Shown: positions 33,581 to 46,027, counted from the first letter of the stretch. The stretch is 64,000 bases of DNA from Thelonectria olida (GCA_020736575.1 JAGPYM010000006.1:2190387-2254386); one strand, 5' to 3'. Numbers and translations: made by a program. Notes: generated by a model not told the origin, from the letters alone.

Positions 33581-35444
33581 ATGATACACTTCATCAACCG
33601 GCGTGAGTCTTGTTACTGGCAAAAAGGGTACCTATTTACTGACTCAATTGTGCCCTATCCAGCTTTTGAGGCCCTTTCCTCGTCTGTCGGCGCGTCTGCC
33701 GATGAAGGTAAAAGGTCATCCAAAGCCAATATTCTCCCGCTCAGCCTCTCATCTTTACTCTCCACTAGTCAAACTCATCTTCTCCTTCTTGTTCTCCTTC
33801 CCGCTCGCCGCCATCCTCAAACGAATTCCTGACTCGAGACCCGAAGCAAAGAACATCTTCATCATTAGGTACCTGGAGAAATCTGTCGAAAGCTTCGTTA
33901 GCGCTCGCTGACCGCCCACCAACAAACAGCGTCTCGCTCTTTTACCTTGTCGGAATCTTTGATCTCTGGGATGGCATTCGCACTCTCCTCATCAGTGCTG
34001 GAGGCACATATGCTATTGCTAAATTTCTTTGCAGAAGCCCCTACATGCCTTGGATCGGCTTCGCCTTTGTTATGGGCCACATGTCCATCAGTCACATCGC
34101 CCGTCAGGCTGCTGACAGCCCTTCGTCCGTCGATATCACCGGCGCTCAGATGGTCCTTCTTATGAAGCTCAGCGCCTTCTGTTGGAACGTTGCCGACGGT
34201 CAACTTCCCGATAACCTCCTTTCCGACTTCCAGCGAGAGTATATGCTCAAAGAGCTGCCCTCTCTGCTCGATTACGCTGGCTGGGTACTCTTCTTCCCGG
34301 CTTTGTTTGCCGGTCCTTCTTTCGACTACACAGATTATCGCCGTTGGCTCGATACCTCCATGTTCGACATTTCTCCCCAAGTTGACCCTGCCAAGAAGCC
34401 CCCCGTCAGGAGAAAGAGAAAGATTCCCCGCAGCGGTGGCCCTGCCGCTTGGAAAGCCGCCAGTGGTCTATTCTGGCTCGTTTTATTCGTTGGCTTATCG
34501 CCATCTTATAACCCTGGGACTCTGACAGCCGACTCCCTTCTCGAGTATGGCTTTCCTCGCCGGGTCTGGATCATGCACATGGTCAGCCTTGTCGCCCGCT
34601 TCAAGTACTACGCGGTTTGGTCTCTTACCGAGGGGTCATGCATTCTTGCCGGCCTCGGTTTCAATGGCGTTGATCCTGTTACTGGCAAGATCTCATGGAA
34701 CCGACTGCAAAACATTGACCCTTGGGCAGTCGAAATGGCGCAGAATCCTCGAGGCTACCTCAGTGGTTGGAACATCAACACTAGCAACTGGCTTCGAAAC
34801 TACGTCTATCTTCGTGTCACGCCAAGGGGTAGGAAGCCTGGCTTCCGTGCCAGCTTGGCCACTTTCGGAACCAGTGCCCTTTGGCATGGATTTTATCCCG
34901 GTTACTACCTCACCTTTGTTCTTGCTACCTTTATCCAGACAGCCGCCAAGCGTATAGTCCCCAATTTGCTCACGCTGTCCCCCTTTGTACTAATTTAAGT
35001 CATCCAGATTACCGGCGACACGTCCGCCCGTTCTTCCTCGATCCCATCAGTGGCAACGCTTCGTCCAAGAAGAAATACTACGACTTCGTCTCCTATCTCG
35101 CTACCCAGCTCACGTTTACCTTTGCCACGTCTCCCTTCCTCCTTCTTTCCTTGAGTAGCTCTATCCTCGTTTGGTCCCGTGTTTACTTTTACGCTGCCTT
35201 CTGGACATTTGGCTCCCTCGCCTTCTTCGCCTCCCCTGGTAAGGTCTGGCTGCGGACAAAGCTCGAGAAGCGTCAAGGCAGAGCTAGTGCCAAACTTGTA
35301 CGCTCCATCAGCACCGATAGCCTGACTGGAAAGGCCGAGCCCATCCTCGGCATCTCCAAGGATCCAGAAGGTGACATCAATGAGGTTGTGGAAGAGATTC
35401 GAGCCGAGGTGGAGGCTCGACAGAGAAAGCAAAAGGCGAATTGA
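33581..35444 (+). CDS. ALE1: MBOAT lysophospholipid acyltransferase (Ale1/Slc4 type)
   Basis: Five exons: 33581-33602, 33663-33707, 33769-33868, 33930-34951, 35008-35444; 541 residues. Ale1-type enzymes reacylate lysophospholipids in the ER membrane (Lands cycle). Multiple hydrophobic helices surround the MBOAT active site: Asn in the NTSNWLRNYVYLRV segment and the invariant His in FGTSALWHGFYPGYYLTF. The segment LLDYAGWVLFFPALFAGPSF is also conserved in this subfamily. Near the C-terminus a charged cytosolic tail (IRAEVEARQRKQKAN) follows the last helices. The three short first exons rebuild the N-terminus (MIHFINRPFEALSSSVGASA, then KLIFSFLFSFPLAAILKRIP), where the first helix lies; introns have GTGAGT, GTAAAA, GTACCT and GTATAG donors. 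Confidence 0.93.
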
Positions 35445-36354
35445 TTCAGTTGAGCGCTCAGGCCGCAATAGAAAGTGCATTTCCGATAGCCTACAAGGAG
35501 CGTCTAAATTCCAAGTTGGGCTTGAGGGTGCAAGGAGTTTGGGTAATAGACGGCATTTGAAGATATCCCCGCAGAGTGACAGGAATATTGGAAAGACGTT
35601 GCAAGGTTGACATGATAAATCTATTTGCAGATTCTGCTTCACATCATTAAATCTATCTATCTCTGGGACGGGTTCTGAAATGTAAGCCCTCCCGAATAGG
35701 GGCCCGAATCATCAGAGCCGCTAATTACATGGTATCATAAGAATGGGTGCATCGTGCAGTCCGTCTTGAAGCCCGGCATTCGCCTGTCAATTCCAACTAT
35801 TGTACAGATAACAAGATCGTCCGTCGATGGTAGGTTGGTAGTACAGAGGCTCAAGATAGTAAAGGAGAGAGAAATGAGATTGAGCGCGGTGAGCGGTTTA
35901 TTTTGTTTGAGATCCACCAAGAAGCGAGCGTGTGTCATGAAAAGCGTTCCTTTCTTTGCTTTGTTCTTTTTTTTTGTTGGTGGCCGGTGTTTAAATGTCT
36001 GAAAATCGTGTATCGTCGAAAGGGTTGAAGCATCGAAGAAAAAAAAAGAAAAAAAATGGGGGGTCGTGCGTCGTTGCAGCGTGTTGCAGAAGAAGACTTA
36101 GAATCGAGAATCGTGGAAGAAATCATAAGAGATGGTGATGGCGTAAGGTTGTTCAAGGAGTAGATAACAAAGCATCGTGATGTCTTAGGTGGGCGTTAAA
36201 ATCGTCGAGATCCATCGAGTTGCATGAAGAACTGGAAAGATGGGAGCGGGTCCCAATCCTCGATCATTCAACCGTCTTGTCACTTTTCGTCAAAAAAACG
36301 GAGGTAAATGTAAGAAAAAGAAAAAGAGAAGAAAATCTCAAGAGTTGAAGGTCA
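35445..36354. other. Convergent 3' intergenic region
   Basis: About 910 bases between the acyltransferase and the serine-rich gene. It holds A-rich tracts near 36040-36060 and 36290-36340 and no supportable gene; both transcripts end here. Confidence 0.55.
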
Positions 36355-39036
36355 TCAAGAGCCCCAGCGTTGTTTTATGCCAACAACAATCAGTGCAATC
36401 ACGGCTCCGAGCACGACAAGGCCAATGAAGGACATGCCACGGTTGACATTCCTCCACCAGATTGCGCTCCGGTACATGTCTTCGTTCATGAGTTGTGTCT
36501 TGTTGTTGCGGGTTTGTCGTAAATCTTCGTTAGATGTCGAATGACCTTGTTCGGTGTCATGAATTAAGGGTCCCATGGAAATGGGGATCATGGCAGCGAT
36601 CATCCATGCTATCGGGCGATGTTAGAGCAGACAATCTCCATAATCAAACCGACTAATACTTACCAAACGGTAGGATGAATCCCACAACAAACATAGCAAC
36701 CTGGGCATTTCGTCTCCCAGTCAACTCGCTTTTGGCCTCCCAAGCTGCTGCTGGTGGCTCCCACAGACTATGATCGGCAGCTCTGCGATCCCGGCTCAGG
36801 TGTGGCGACCAGATGCTCGATGTCTGTTTCTTGATGCTGCGCACAACCTGCATAACCGGATTTGATTGAAAAGATCTCATGTCTTCCATGGACGGTTCAG
36901 ACTGCGGCTCACGATAGCCGCCGTGTTCAGCCACAGGGTTCCGGGGCCGGCGGAAAGAACCGAAGAGATTTGAAACATGGCGATCCTGACTGGGGGATCG
37001 GCTGACACCTCCAGTCTGACTCTCTGTGTAGCTGAAGTTGGAAAACATGGATTCAGAAGAGGGCTTATAGGCTAGCCACTTCCGCTCTCCACTTCCGTAG
37101 TATACCCTGGACTCATCAGTTATATTCTCTGGGAACTACTGCCCGGAGGGTGAGTATCTTACTGTGCCCAGGTTGGGATTGCTGCATTAAAGCTGGCATT
37201 AGATCGAAGGCTGCGGTCCGAAGCGTAACTCGACAACATTTTCCCGAGGCGGGTCCGAGACGCCCGGTGCCCCAACACCTGAAGGTCCGCCAAACCATCT
37301 CCATCTTCATCTTGGTCGCGAATGAGGCGGATCGGGGCCAGACTGGAATCACGGATCGCGTTGCGGTTGATTGCCGGTGCCGGTGGCTCTAATGAGGGTG
37401 TTCTTGAGTGAGAAGGGCCTTCAACCTGCTCTTCGAGGCCAGCCAGAGAATTAACCATGTTCAGAATATGTTTGCTGTGACTGCTGCTCCGCCTGTCGGC
37501 AAATGATGTGAGCGACAAAGCGCGGGATGCTGGTTCGCTTCCCGGCTCGCTCTCGGAGAGGACAGTTGACAACTGGGAGCTCCAATGCGGGGGGCGAGGG
37601 TTGTTCTGTGGCTTAGAAAAAGTAGGTGAAGAGTGCCAGCTTGGTCCAACTTGATTCAGCATGGTGGGAGGTCCAACAAACAAGGCCCGGGTAGCCTCTT
37701 GGGTCATAATGCTAGAGATGGAGGTCAATGAGCCCGTCCGGAGTGAGTCGCGCGAACGAGTCTTGACCAGACCAAAACTCTCCCAAGACCTCTTCTTAGT
37801 CGGTCGGAGAGGAGGGACAACAAGACTCTCCTGAGAGAAGTCGCTCTTCAGTCTGTCTCTAACGGCAACAACTGAAGAAGAAGCAGAAGTTCCGCAGTGT
37901 ACAACGTAGTTGGCGTCGCTCTCACGGGTATGAGGTCGAGTGTTGTCATGCACCGAAGGGTCTGCAGAGGACGGTGGACCGAGCAGCTCATAATTGGAAT
38001 GAATAGAAGAGGCAGGGAGACTAGTCAAATCGGCAACAGCAACTGGAGAACTCTGAGCGTAGATCTTATAGTTGGTCCTCTCAGAGATGGTAGATTTGGA
38101 TTGGGAAGAGACTGTTGACTGGAACGATGGCTTCTCATTCAACAATTGACTCGATGAAACGTCCAACGGGTTTGTAAGTTCGATCTCTGGCAGAGACGGG
38201 AGGAACACCTCTTGCGCAGGAGCCGAAGAAGTTTGAGGCAACTTCTGTTTGAGATCTGGTGTCTTAGGAACCTTCCGAACCCCACCAATCATTCGATAGT
38301 TCCACGGAGATACTCGAGGACTGGCTTGACCACGCCGAGGCACCGAAGAAATGGGTGATTTGGAGGCACTTCGTTCGGTAAGAGGCGTCAACGGCGAACT
38401 AGGGATCTCTTTATGGTCGTCACTACTGAACGCGCCGAGGGACTGATGGCCATATGAGCTAGTGCGCGTGGTGTAAGATTGTTGATTAGACCAGATAGAA
38501 TCGCCTCGAGACGATGTTGACGCCGAGAGCTCTTGTGTGTGCACGGAGAAAGTCTTGTCGGCGTGAACGTTGATGATTTTGCGACGGGACGGGGGCCGAG
38601 ATGAGGCTCGAGATGATGGGCTAGGGCAGGGCGAAACGTCGTCTGGGGGTTGGAAAGAAACATCGGGTGTGTCGAGTTCGATATCGGCATCGGTACCGAC
38701 CAATGGGCGCCAGGGGGAGCTCCGTTCAGGAGTCGTGAATGTCAAAGGACGTTTCGAGTTTGGTGTAACGACTGGCCGGATCTTCTTCCAGGCCGCACCT
38801 GGTGAGGGAGACTCATAATAGGGACTTGATGGAGCCAACGGAGAGCTACACCTAGGCCAAGGTTCATGTTCGGTTTCAGTGCTTGCATCGGCGTAGGAAA
38901 CAGGACGGAAATTGGGAGAGGAGCCGAGAAAAGGCGGGCTGTAAGAAACCAGGCGGATGCCGAGGCGGTTGTTCTCAGAGTCGGAGCGCTCGTGTAATGG
39001 CCGTCTCGGCGGAGTGCAAGACGGCGGAGCCGACAT
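36355..39036 (-). CDS. Serine-rich protein with two C-terminal membrane segments, function unknown
   Basis: Exons in reading order: 37163-39036, 36664-37106, 36355-36608; 856 residues. I do not recognise a named family. The first 700 residues are Ser/Pro/Thr-rich and predicted to be disordered, with many SP/TP sites (SPPFLGSSP, SSPLAPSSP, PSSPLTPLTE) that could be proline-directed kinase targets, and short basic clusters. A more ordered part begins around residue 700 (MFSNFSYTESQTGG). Two hydrophobic segments lie near the C-terminus: AMFVVGFILPFAWMIAAMIP with basic residues before it, and FIGLVVLGAVIALIVVGI followed by KQRWGS. The layout, a long cytosolic disordered arm anchored by a membrane hairpin, is typical of cortical or polarity scaffolds, but that is only inference. 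The splice joins (Q/VYYGSGERKW and PF/AWMIAAM) keep the first membrane helix continuous. Confidence 0.8.
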
Positions 39037-39499
39037 GCTCTACGCACTACCGGCAGTGATCAAACTGCCCATAACCCAAGAAAAGGAGTATCCAATCCAC
39101 GAGCTGGGTCCTGGGAGGACGAGCCAAATTGACTTGAGTTGAGGTCGACAACAATGACGACGGCGATTAAGTAATGGTCCGTAAAGTCGTGTGGGTCGTG
39201 GTTCGGAAGTTGAAGATATCACGGACCAGTCGAGCAGTCGATTAAGAACGAAGGTGGAAGATAATTAAGCGCCAGGACGGGGCTGCATTAGAAAGAGATG
39301 AGACGGCAGTAATGTCGTTATAGGGACAAAAACGAGAAATAAGAAACAAAGAGCCGCGCGGGTGGAAAAGGGACACAACTGAAGCAAGAGAAGTGAAGCT
39401 GATCCTGGGCGATGAGGAGCTGGCGGAGATGGCGATGATGGACCTTGGATTGCAAGAGCCGTGGGGTTGTGAGTCTGATGAATGGCCAAAAAGGGAAAC

Positions 39500-39527
<28 letters not shown>
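39500..39527. repeat. 28-base poly-A run
   Basis: An uninterrupted A run read directly from the sequence, about 460 bases upstream of the serine-rich gene's start. On the coding strand of that gene it is poly-T, so it may act as a nucleosome-depleting promoter element. Confidence 0.85.
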
Positions 39528-39530
<3 letters not shown>

Positions 39531-39722
39531 AGGAAGATGGAAGGAATAAAGAAGGAAAGATCAAAGAAGAAGATGGGGAAAGAAGCAATAATCAATCGTT
39601 AGAGAAAGAGCGAAGGGGTTTGAGAGAACGACTGGCCAAAAATGTCCGGATTATACGTGGATGCAAACGAGCGACAATGGAAAGCGACAAGGCACGACCC
39701 GAGGGAGTGAGAGGTGTGTGTA

Positions 39723-39766
39723 AGAGAGAGAGTGAGAGTGAGAGAGTGAGAGAGTGAGAGAGAGGA
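39723..39766. repeat. GA/GTGA simple-sequence repeat
   Basis: A run of GAGAGAGTGAGAGTGAGAGA type, purine-rich on the plus strand, upstream of the serine-rich gene. Purine/pyrimidine mirror tracts of this kind are common in fungal promoters. Confidence 0.8.
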
Positions 39767-41581
39767 GGAAGAAAGATGCATGGGATGGGATCATGGGGGA
39801 TGGAGTGGCGGGTAGCTTCAAAGAGGGCAAGACAAGGTTGCTTCTGCATCGAACGCAGCCTGCAGACGATGGGCACATGCGACCAGAATTAGCTACAGAC
39901 GGACAAGAGGTTTGAGGGAAGCTACGTAGCTAACTACGAATGCCACCTCCTTAGGTAGTCGACTCCCCAATGTCATTCCGTGAGTGCCACCTCCCTTCCC
40001 GCCGCTTTCCCCTTACACGCCGAGGAAAGGGTTAACTCAGGGCACAAAAAGTGTGGGTTTGGCTCTAACTAGTCAGGCACCGTACGGCAGAGCGTGCCAA
40101 AAAAGACGCGCCCCCCAGTCAACATCAACTTATCAGTAGCCAAGGGAGGGTCGCCTATTGGCCAAAAACGCGGTGGGCTGCAGAGCAGGAAATGGACGTG
40201 AACCAGTCTTGTTGCGCCGTGGAGGCTATTCTGCAGCTAACGGGATATTACCTGACGCAGCAGGGTTTCTCCTGCAGCACCGCGCCCACCGGATGGACGA
40301 GGTCACCATGTCACCGACTCGCGGGACACGGGGCACACGGGAGGAGAGGTTGGACGGGGCTCACCAGGGGCAAAGAGCCACTACACTCCAAAGTACGTAT
40401 CTTCTTGTCTCCTTGCAAAGGGGGGTTGGGAGAAAAGTCAAGAGAACTGGAATGACGAAAAAGGAGTATGAGGCGAATATGGCCAGGGGAAAGAATTGCC
40501 AGCAGAAGTAGCCCTTTTGGAGACTGTCCAATCAATTGGTTCAAGAACATGGACGAGACACACCGAAATACGCCCAGCAGAGCATTCTACTAGATGCGTA
40601 CTGTAGTAGACATGACGGGGAGAGGTAAATTTGTCTTGTCTTTCCTTCTTCTTCAAAGAGTATTTCTTTGCCCATCGGGCAGCTGAGACATGCGAGATTT
40701 GTGGGGTTTTAATTGTGGTCTGGGCAAGGAGGGGGGCAGGGGTTGTTAGCAAAGTACCTATTGAGCCTCCCCAAAAGCTAGTTAGATTTCAACCGGGAAT
40801 GATGTGGACGATGGCAGGAAACAAGGTTTGCTTTGGTAATTCTTCCAGGCGATTGGGCCACCTCTTCTGCAACTTGTTGCATCTATCCTCACCGTGAGAT
40901 GACTGGGTAGGTACCAAGTCTAGATGCCTCAGAGTCTTTCTGAAATTTCCGGTGATGATTGCCATCAATAGACCTCAAAGTACAGCTTGACTTTCGTCTT
41001 TGGAATCCATCCGTTCAGACATGCGAGGCGCCGTCAACCATAACCTCAAACGATACCGAGATATTTAATCATCAGCTAGGAAAAGCCGCCCTAATAATTA
41101 CCCGTGCCCGTTGGACCACCCTAGATCCTCTCTCGAACAGGTGGCAAGCCATCAGTGGCGCCGAGAAGGGAGCCATGGGCAAGCCATGGTGCGCTCGGAG
41201 CGAAACATTTTCATCGTCATCTCAATAACTGACGCCAAACAGTTCGCCGCAGGCCAGAAATAGGAGTGCAGCATCTCCATCCCTCACAGCACGGTAACTC
41301 GCACATGGCGGCCCATGTGGTCGCTGGGCGTCCAAATCGGCCTGTTGGGCACTTTCAACCACCACCACATGAACATATGCATTCATTTTGACACCTTGAC
41401 GCAAGGAGGCTCAAACAACACGGCTGGGGAATGCCGTTTTTGCAAAACAATTAATACAACACACGCAAGATCCTTCCCTTTATCCGTGCCTATCCACACG
41501 GCGCCCCTCGCACGGTCAGCTCCTCACGTGTCTCGGCGGCTATTCCATTTGACGTCGAGCTCTTACGGATGACGATGAGAA

Positions 41582-41603
41582 TATTCGTACGTGCGTACGA
41601 ATA
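41582..41603. repeat. 22-bp near-perfect palindrome
   Basis: TATTCGTACG followed by TG and then CGTACGAATA: two 10-base arms with a 2-base centre. It could be a dimeric transcription-factor site. No gene overlaps it. Confidence 0.7.
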
Positions 41604-42935
41604 GACAACGTTGAAGCCGAAACCTGTGAGGCGGCGCCTCTCGAAACAGAGGGCACAGGCCCCAAGGGATATTTGGGATTTTGCACAACAGCGACCTGCA
41701 GACAGACGCGGGCCGCGGCCTTTTGCTCTCTCCGCTCCAGCGCGTCGAGTTCGTTTCACCGCAGGTCTGTCACTGCGAGACGGACAGCGGTGGCCACTCC
41801 TGGTCGTTCTGACGCAGGGAACTGCAAACCCCAAGGTCTGGTCCACGGTTTTCTCTAAACGACTGCCGTGCACTGCACGGCGTGTATCTGTAGGCGCGCG
41901 CAATCTGACTTTAGGTCTCCCGCTGGGCCTCTGATCTGGAGGCGGGCGACTTCTCTAAGTTCCAAGATATTCGCTTCCGAGTTTAGCTGCTAGTCAATTT
42001 GAAGGTGTCAAGCCAAGTTTGCAGGAACTGAATGCCGGATATCTCACTTTGTCCGACCTGACTGGCCGAATAGAGTGGGTTGTCATGGTTTAGGTAGTTG
42101 GGAATGATGCGATTCATACGAAGTACGGACGTCATTAGTCCTTCATCTCTGAATCACGGTTCGCACCATCGGGCGAGAAGCGTTACCTACCTACCTACCC
42201 TAGACTGCCATCAGCCAAGACATAACCCTACCGTCATTGGCTTTAGTAACTAGAACATGGCCGCAAAGGCTCGTCTTGATATTGAGCCCGTCTTTACTAA
42301 GTCTTAGATGTTGAATGTCTCGGCTATTGCTTGCTGATGAATATTCCTGAGTCGCCTCTTGCCAGCCTGGATTTCCACAACCTACCTGCTCGATGTCGAA
42401 TAGTGATGACGACTTCACAAACGTTCAGCCAACAAGCAGTTAAAACATGTAATTTTAAAAACCAATAGAGGTAATTTACAAATCCGCCAGCAAGCAAACA
42501 ACCCGTCCAGCAGAAGGTGAACACGTCAAGAACCATTCCTCATCTGACCCCACAGTCTCCCCTTCGCTGGTCCAAGCCAGGTTACAGTTGAGCCCAAGCC
42601 ACACCAAGAGATGATGGGCTTCTCCCTACTAGCCGATATGCAGGCTGAAATGAAAAGCAGAACAATAGCTTTGAATGATGTTGTGATTTTGCGCCAAAGT
42701 CCCTCATAACGCGTCACGGGCATTGCATAGCCCAAAATGTCATAAATTATGCTCACACATTGTCTCACCCCTTCCATCCGTGCTGGCTCACCAGGTCTGC
42801 CACATTTGCTTGTGGCTGAATGAGGCTGGCTGATTCTAACCCCACAATCCCTTTCTTCCACATTTCTAGCCCAGCCTTGTCTCCGCTCCCACCTATCACA
42901 ACGTAGCCTTAGCCCAGACGCTCAAGTTTCTTGCT

Positions 42936-42979
42936 CTTTGACCAACAACTACCACGAACCCGAGGTTCGTTGGTCAAAG
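42936..42979 (+). promoter_or_regulatory. Stem-loop in the presumed 5' leader of RCE1
   Basis: CTTTGACCAA (42936-42945) pairs with TTGGTCAAAG (42970-42979), and nested inside CGAACC (42955-42960) pairs with GGTTCG (42964-42969) around a CGA loop, leaving a 9-base bulge on the 5' side. In total 16 base pairs, about 150 bases before the RCE1 start codon. Confidence 0.55.
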
Positions 42980-43132
42980 AAGAGTCTTTCGTTTTGGTTC
43001 TGCCGGATAAGATCCTTCCTTTCTGTGCCAACTATTTATGTTTCTTTGCTTCGTCGTCTTTCATTCCCCTGCCTGAAGACCAAGGGAACCCGCCACATCG
43101 ATATCGAGACCAGAGAAACGAATCAAGCCAAC

Positions 43133-44449
43133 ATGTCTACCACTTCACAGTTCGCTCTCGGTTCGTCCGGGTTCGGAACTTTGCAAGCCGTTGCCTTACT
43201 GGTGAGCCTCAACCATCCATTCCCGCCATTGCCTCGCTCCCGGCTTCGGCCGTCACTCCTCTGCATTGTCTAGTGTGACCGTCAGGAACTCGACACCACC
43301 GACACTGCTACAATCCCACATTCCCTCGTCTTGCACAAGTTGATGTTCGCGCCTGCTTACCCGGAACTCCCATTTCCACACTGCTATAGATCGTCTATAC
43401 TCTCGTCTATGTCATCCCTCTCTACTTCTCCGCCGCAACCCGACCCTCGTCAACCCGTTCGCGAGATGCTCCCGAGGCTATCCGTGCTCGCATCTTCGTC
43501 GTTTCGTTATCTACGGCCGTTTGTTCCCTTGTAACACTGGGCTTGCTGTCGTCCCAGCCACAGCAGCAACGAACGCCCCTGCATCTCATGGGCTACTGGC
43601 CCCCTGGCACTACCGAAGCCGCCCGTGCCCTCTGGTTAACGGCTTTGCTCTTCGCCGGCCCTCTCTATGAATCCCTTGTCATTGATGGCGCTGTTCACCA
43701 ATGGCTCACTCTTGAGCCTCTGAAGGAGCTCTGGGTCGATTGGCCCACTTGGAGAAACATGGTTGCGGTATGTTTTACTCATTAATCCGTCTTGTCTCGC
43801 CTCCCAGTGTTGTTTCCAACCCATGCCCACGCACCACACAATCCTAGCTCAGTCCAGTCCGTCTGGTCTCACCTTGTCATCTCCACCCCACATGACAAAG
43901 CCTCCTTCGCCCTCTCACACCGCCTCTTTGTTCCTCTGCCAATTTTCTCTTCTGATTGTTCCCCGTTAATAGGGACCCGTCACCGAAGAGTGTCTTTTCC
44001 GCTCTGCAGCCGTCCCGCTGCTGCTTCGTGCTGGTACTAGTCTTAGCGGGACCATCTTCCTATCGCCGCTCGTGTTTGGCCTTGCTCACTTACATCACTT
44101 TTATGAGTTTCGCATCACCCATTCACAGACTCCTCTACCCATCGCCATTGCACGTTCCCTGCTCCAACTTTCGTACACCTCGCTCTTCGGTGCCTATGCC
44201 ACCTTTCTGTTTCTGAGAACCGGAAGCCTGTTGGCCGTCGTCCTCGTCCACACCTTTTGCAATTGCATGGGCCTTCCTCGTGTATGGGGGTCTCTTGAGC
44301 CATACTGGCTTATAGACCCAAGCTCGACTGCCATTTCTCGAAAGACTTATACAGCCGTCTACTATATCTTGTTAGTCGGCGGTTTGGTGGTTTGGTGGAA
44401 GAATTTATACTCATTGACTGAGACTCCCATGGCTCTGACGGAATTTTAA
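43133..44449 (+). CDS. RCE1: CAAX prenyl protease 2 (Rce1)
   Basis: Three exons: 43133-43201, 43390-43767, 43973-44449; 307 residues. Rce1 is the ER-membrane protease that removes the last three residues of farnesylated or geranylgeranylated CAAX proteins such as Ras and fungal pheromone a-factor. The glutamate-dependent active site is complete: GPVTEECLFRSA carries the Glu-Glu pair, FGLAHLHHFYEF the first His motif, and VVLVHTFCNCMG the second. Membrane segments flank these. Exon 1 encodes a Ser/Gly-rich N-terminus leading into the first helix (LQAVALLIVYTLVYVIPLYF across the join). Introns are GTGAGC and GTATGT types; the second is 205 bases long. It converges with MMM1, 276 bases away. Confidence 0.93.
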
Positions 44450-44725
44450 TTGCTAGCCGAGATGCAGAGATAGATGCCACGGTGATGAAGAGAAAATGGA
44501 AAACAATTCACCTCTCCGGCCATTTGCAGCTTGTTTGAGCTACCTCAAACTGCGCAATTCCAAGTCCCATTCCCTCGAATCTAATCGCAACCTTTCTACA
44601 TCTCCAAATTCACGTCCTATGCTACCCATAATGTGCACGTCCTTGTAAACTCAACCTCCACAGCGCCTAATGAGAGGAGCATTGTTTTCTTTTAATACCA
44701 AGACATATTATTACACCGCTTCCAG

Positions 44726-46027
44726 CTAGAGTCCGGGAAGTGAGCCGGGCATCTGGATGTCTTCGTCATCTCTTCCTCTCCTCCGAAGCCGTAGCGACCC
44801 TTGATCTTGGCCCTCCACGTCGCCAATAACATCTTTGCGTGTCTCATCACGCCCTTCACGGCCAACTTCCTTTCCCTTTGATCGACTAACGGAAGCCGCA
44901 CCTTCGGCGATTGAGTCGTCCGGCCCTCTGGTGTTCTTTTTGCGCGGCCACAGACTCGGGAGTGCAATTTCTTGGAACCGAGGTTCCACGGCACGCTCGT
45001 CAAACCATCGATGGAGACGAACCTCAACCAGCTGAGCAATTTTAGGGACATCTTGGAGACGAGAACGGCTACCTAGTAGGCTTCTGATTGAAAAGTCCAA
45101 CCGATAGTCGTCAAGGAAATTGAATCTCATCATTGTAGGCGTTGATTGCGCGGAATTGCTTGGAATAAAAGAGATGGAAAGAGTCCCGCTGAATCGCACC
45201 ACAGAGACGGCTAAGGCGACTGGCAGCACCGCGGACAATTTCTTTGGATAGTTGAGTAGAAGCTTCGTTTCGACGGCGAGGGTGAGCATATCGCTCAAAT
45301 CGACATCCATACGCGCTTGAAGACGAGTTCCATCTCGAGCTGCCGTGATGGGATCAAACTTCTTTCCAGTACCGACGCTCAGCCCGTCTTCATCGACCGG
45401 AATGATACGACAGTTACTTAGGATGGGGAAGTCTTCACCCAGGCTCAGCTCAGTGACGCGAATCTCATCGACAAAGTCAGGCCTTGACGTCCCATTCAAG
45501 GCCTTCGTAAGAGAATTGAGGATGGCGTCGTCATGCTGAGCGTCGCTGCGAAATTGCGCAATAGTTTGAGCTACGAGGACGTTGAACCAGTCCAGGCTCT
45601 CGGGCTGGTGGCTGTCGACATTGTAGTAAGTCTTGCTCAAGATGGACCCAATGGTTAGCACAGGCGGGTTTCTCAACACAGTCGACTTTTTGCGGTTGAG
45701 CGCTTGGCCCTGGCGGTTGTTGGCCGACCGCAGACTCAAGAGAGAACGTTTGTGAGCGAGCGTCCTGGACCTGCGCTCCGTAGCTCTTAGTGATGCTGTG
45801 GCGTCGGGAGAAGGCGGGTCGCCAAAGATGAAAAACTTGATGAAGGCGGCCAAAACCAAGACGACCGAGAGCTGGCCAAGAATGAGGCCCTGGGTGAACG
45901 AGAGGCTTTTGGAAGTAAAGCTTAGGTTAGCCGTTGCTTTATAACATCGCTGGATGGGACATGGAGGTTTGACATGGAGTGAGCCTTACGTCGGTTCCGA
46001 GGGCGGAGGACAAGTATCAAGAGCCAT
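44726..46027 (-). CDS. MMM1: ERMES subunit Mmm1
   Basis: Two exons in reading order: 45990-46027 and 44726-45920; 410 residues. Mmm1 is the ER-anchored member of the ER-mitochondria encounter structure, which passes phospholipids between the two membranes. A short lumenal N-terminus ([13 protein letters not shown]) precedes one membrane helix ([20 protein letters not shown], about residues 23-45). The SMP lipid-binding domain follows from about residue 95 to 330, with the fungal signatures [20 protein letters not shown] and [40 protein letters not shown] and [20 protein letters not shown]. The tail is charged and low in complexity. The short first exon joins through ACGTAAGG and CCTAAG. It shares a 499-bp divergent promoter with VPS45. 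Confidence 0.95.

Larger units (their letters stand above)
39037..43132. other. 4.1-kb gene-poor intergenic region
   Basis: Lies between the divergent serine-rich gene and RCE1. Several open frames reach 100-137 codons on both strands, but they are Arg/Ser-rich, mutually overlapping and match nothing I know. The region holds a poly-A run, GA-rich repeats, a 22-bp palindrome and, close to RCE1, a strong hairpin (listed separately). ACCTACCTACC occurs at 42186-42198. Composition changes several times, with a GC-rich stretch at about 41600-41930. Confidence 0.55.

Noticed and set aside
41490..41934. Open frames of 107-137 codons on both strands in the GC-rich patch
   Set aside because: Arg-rich frames on both strands are expected from GC-rich sequence; no recognisable motif.
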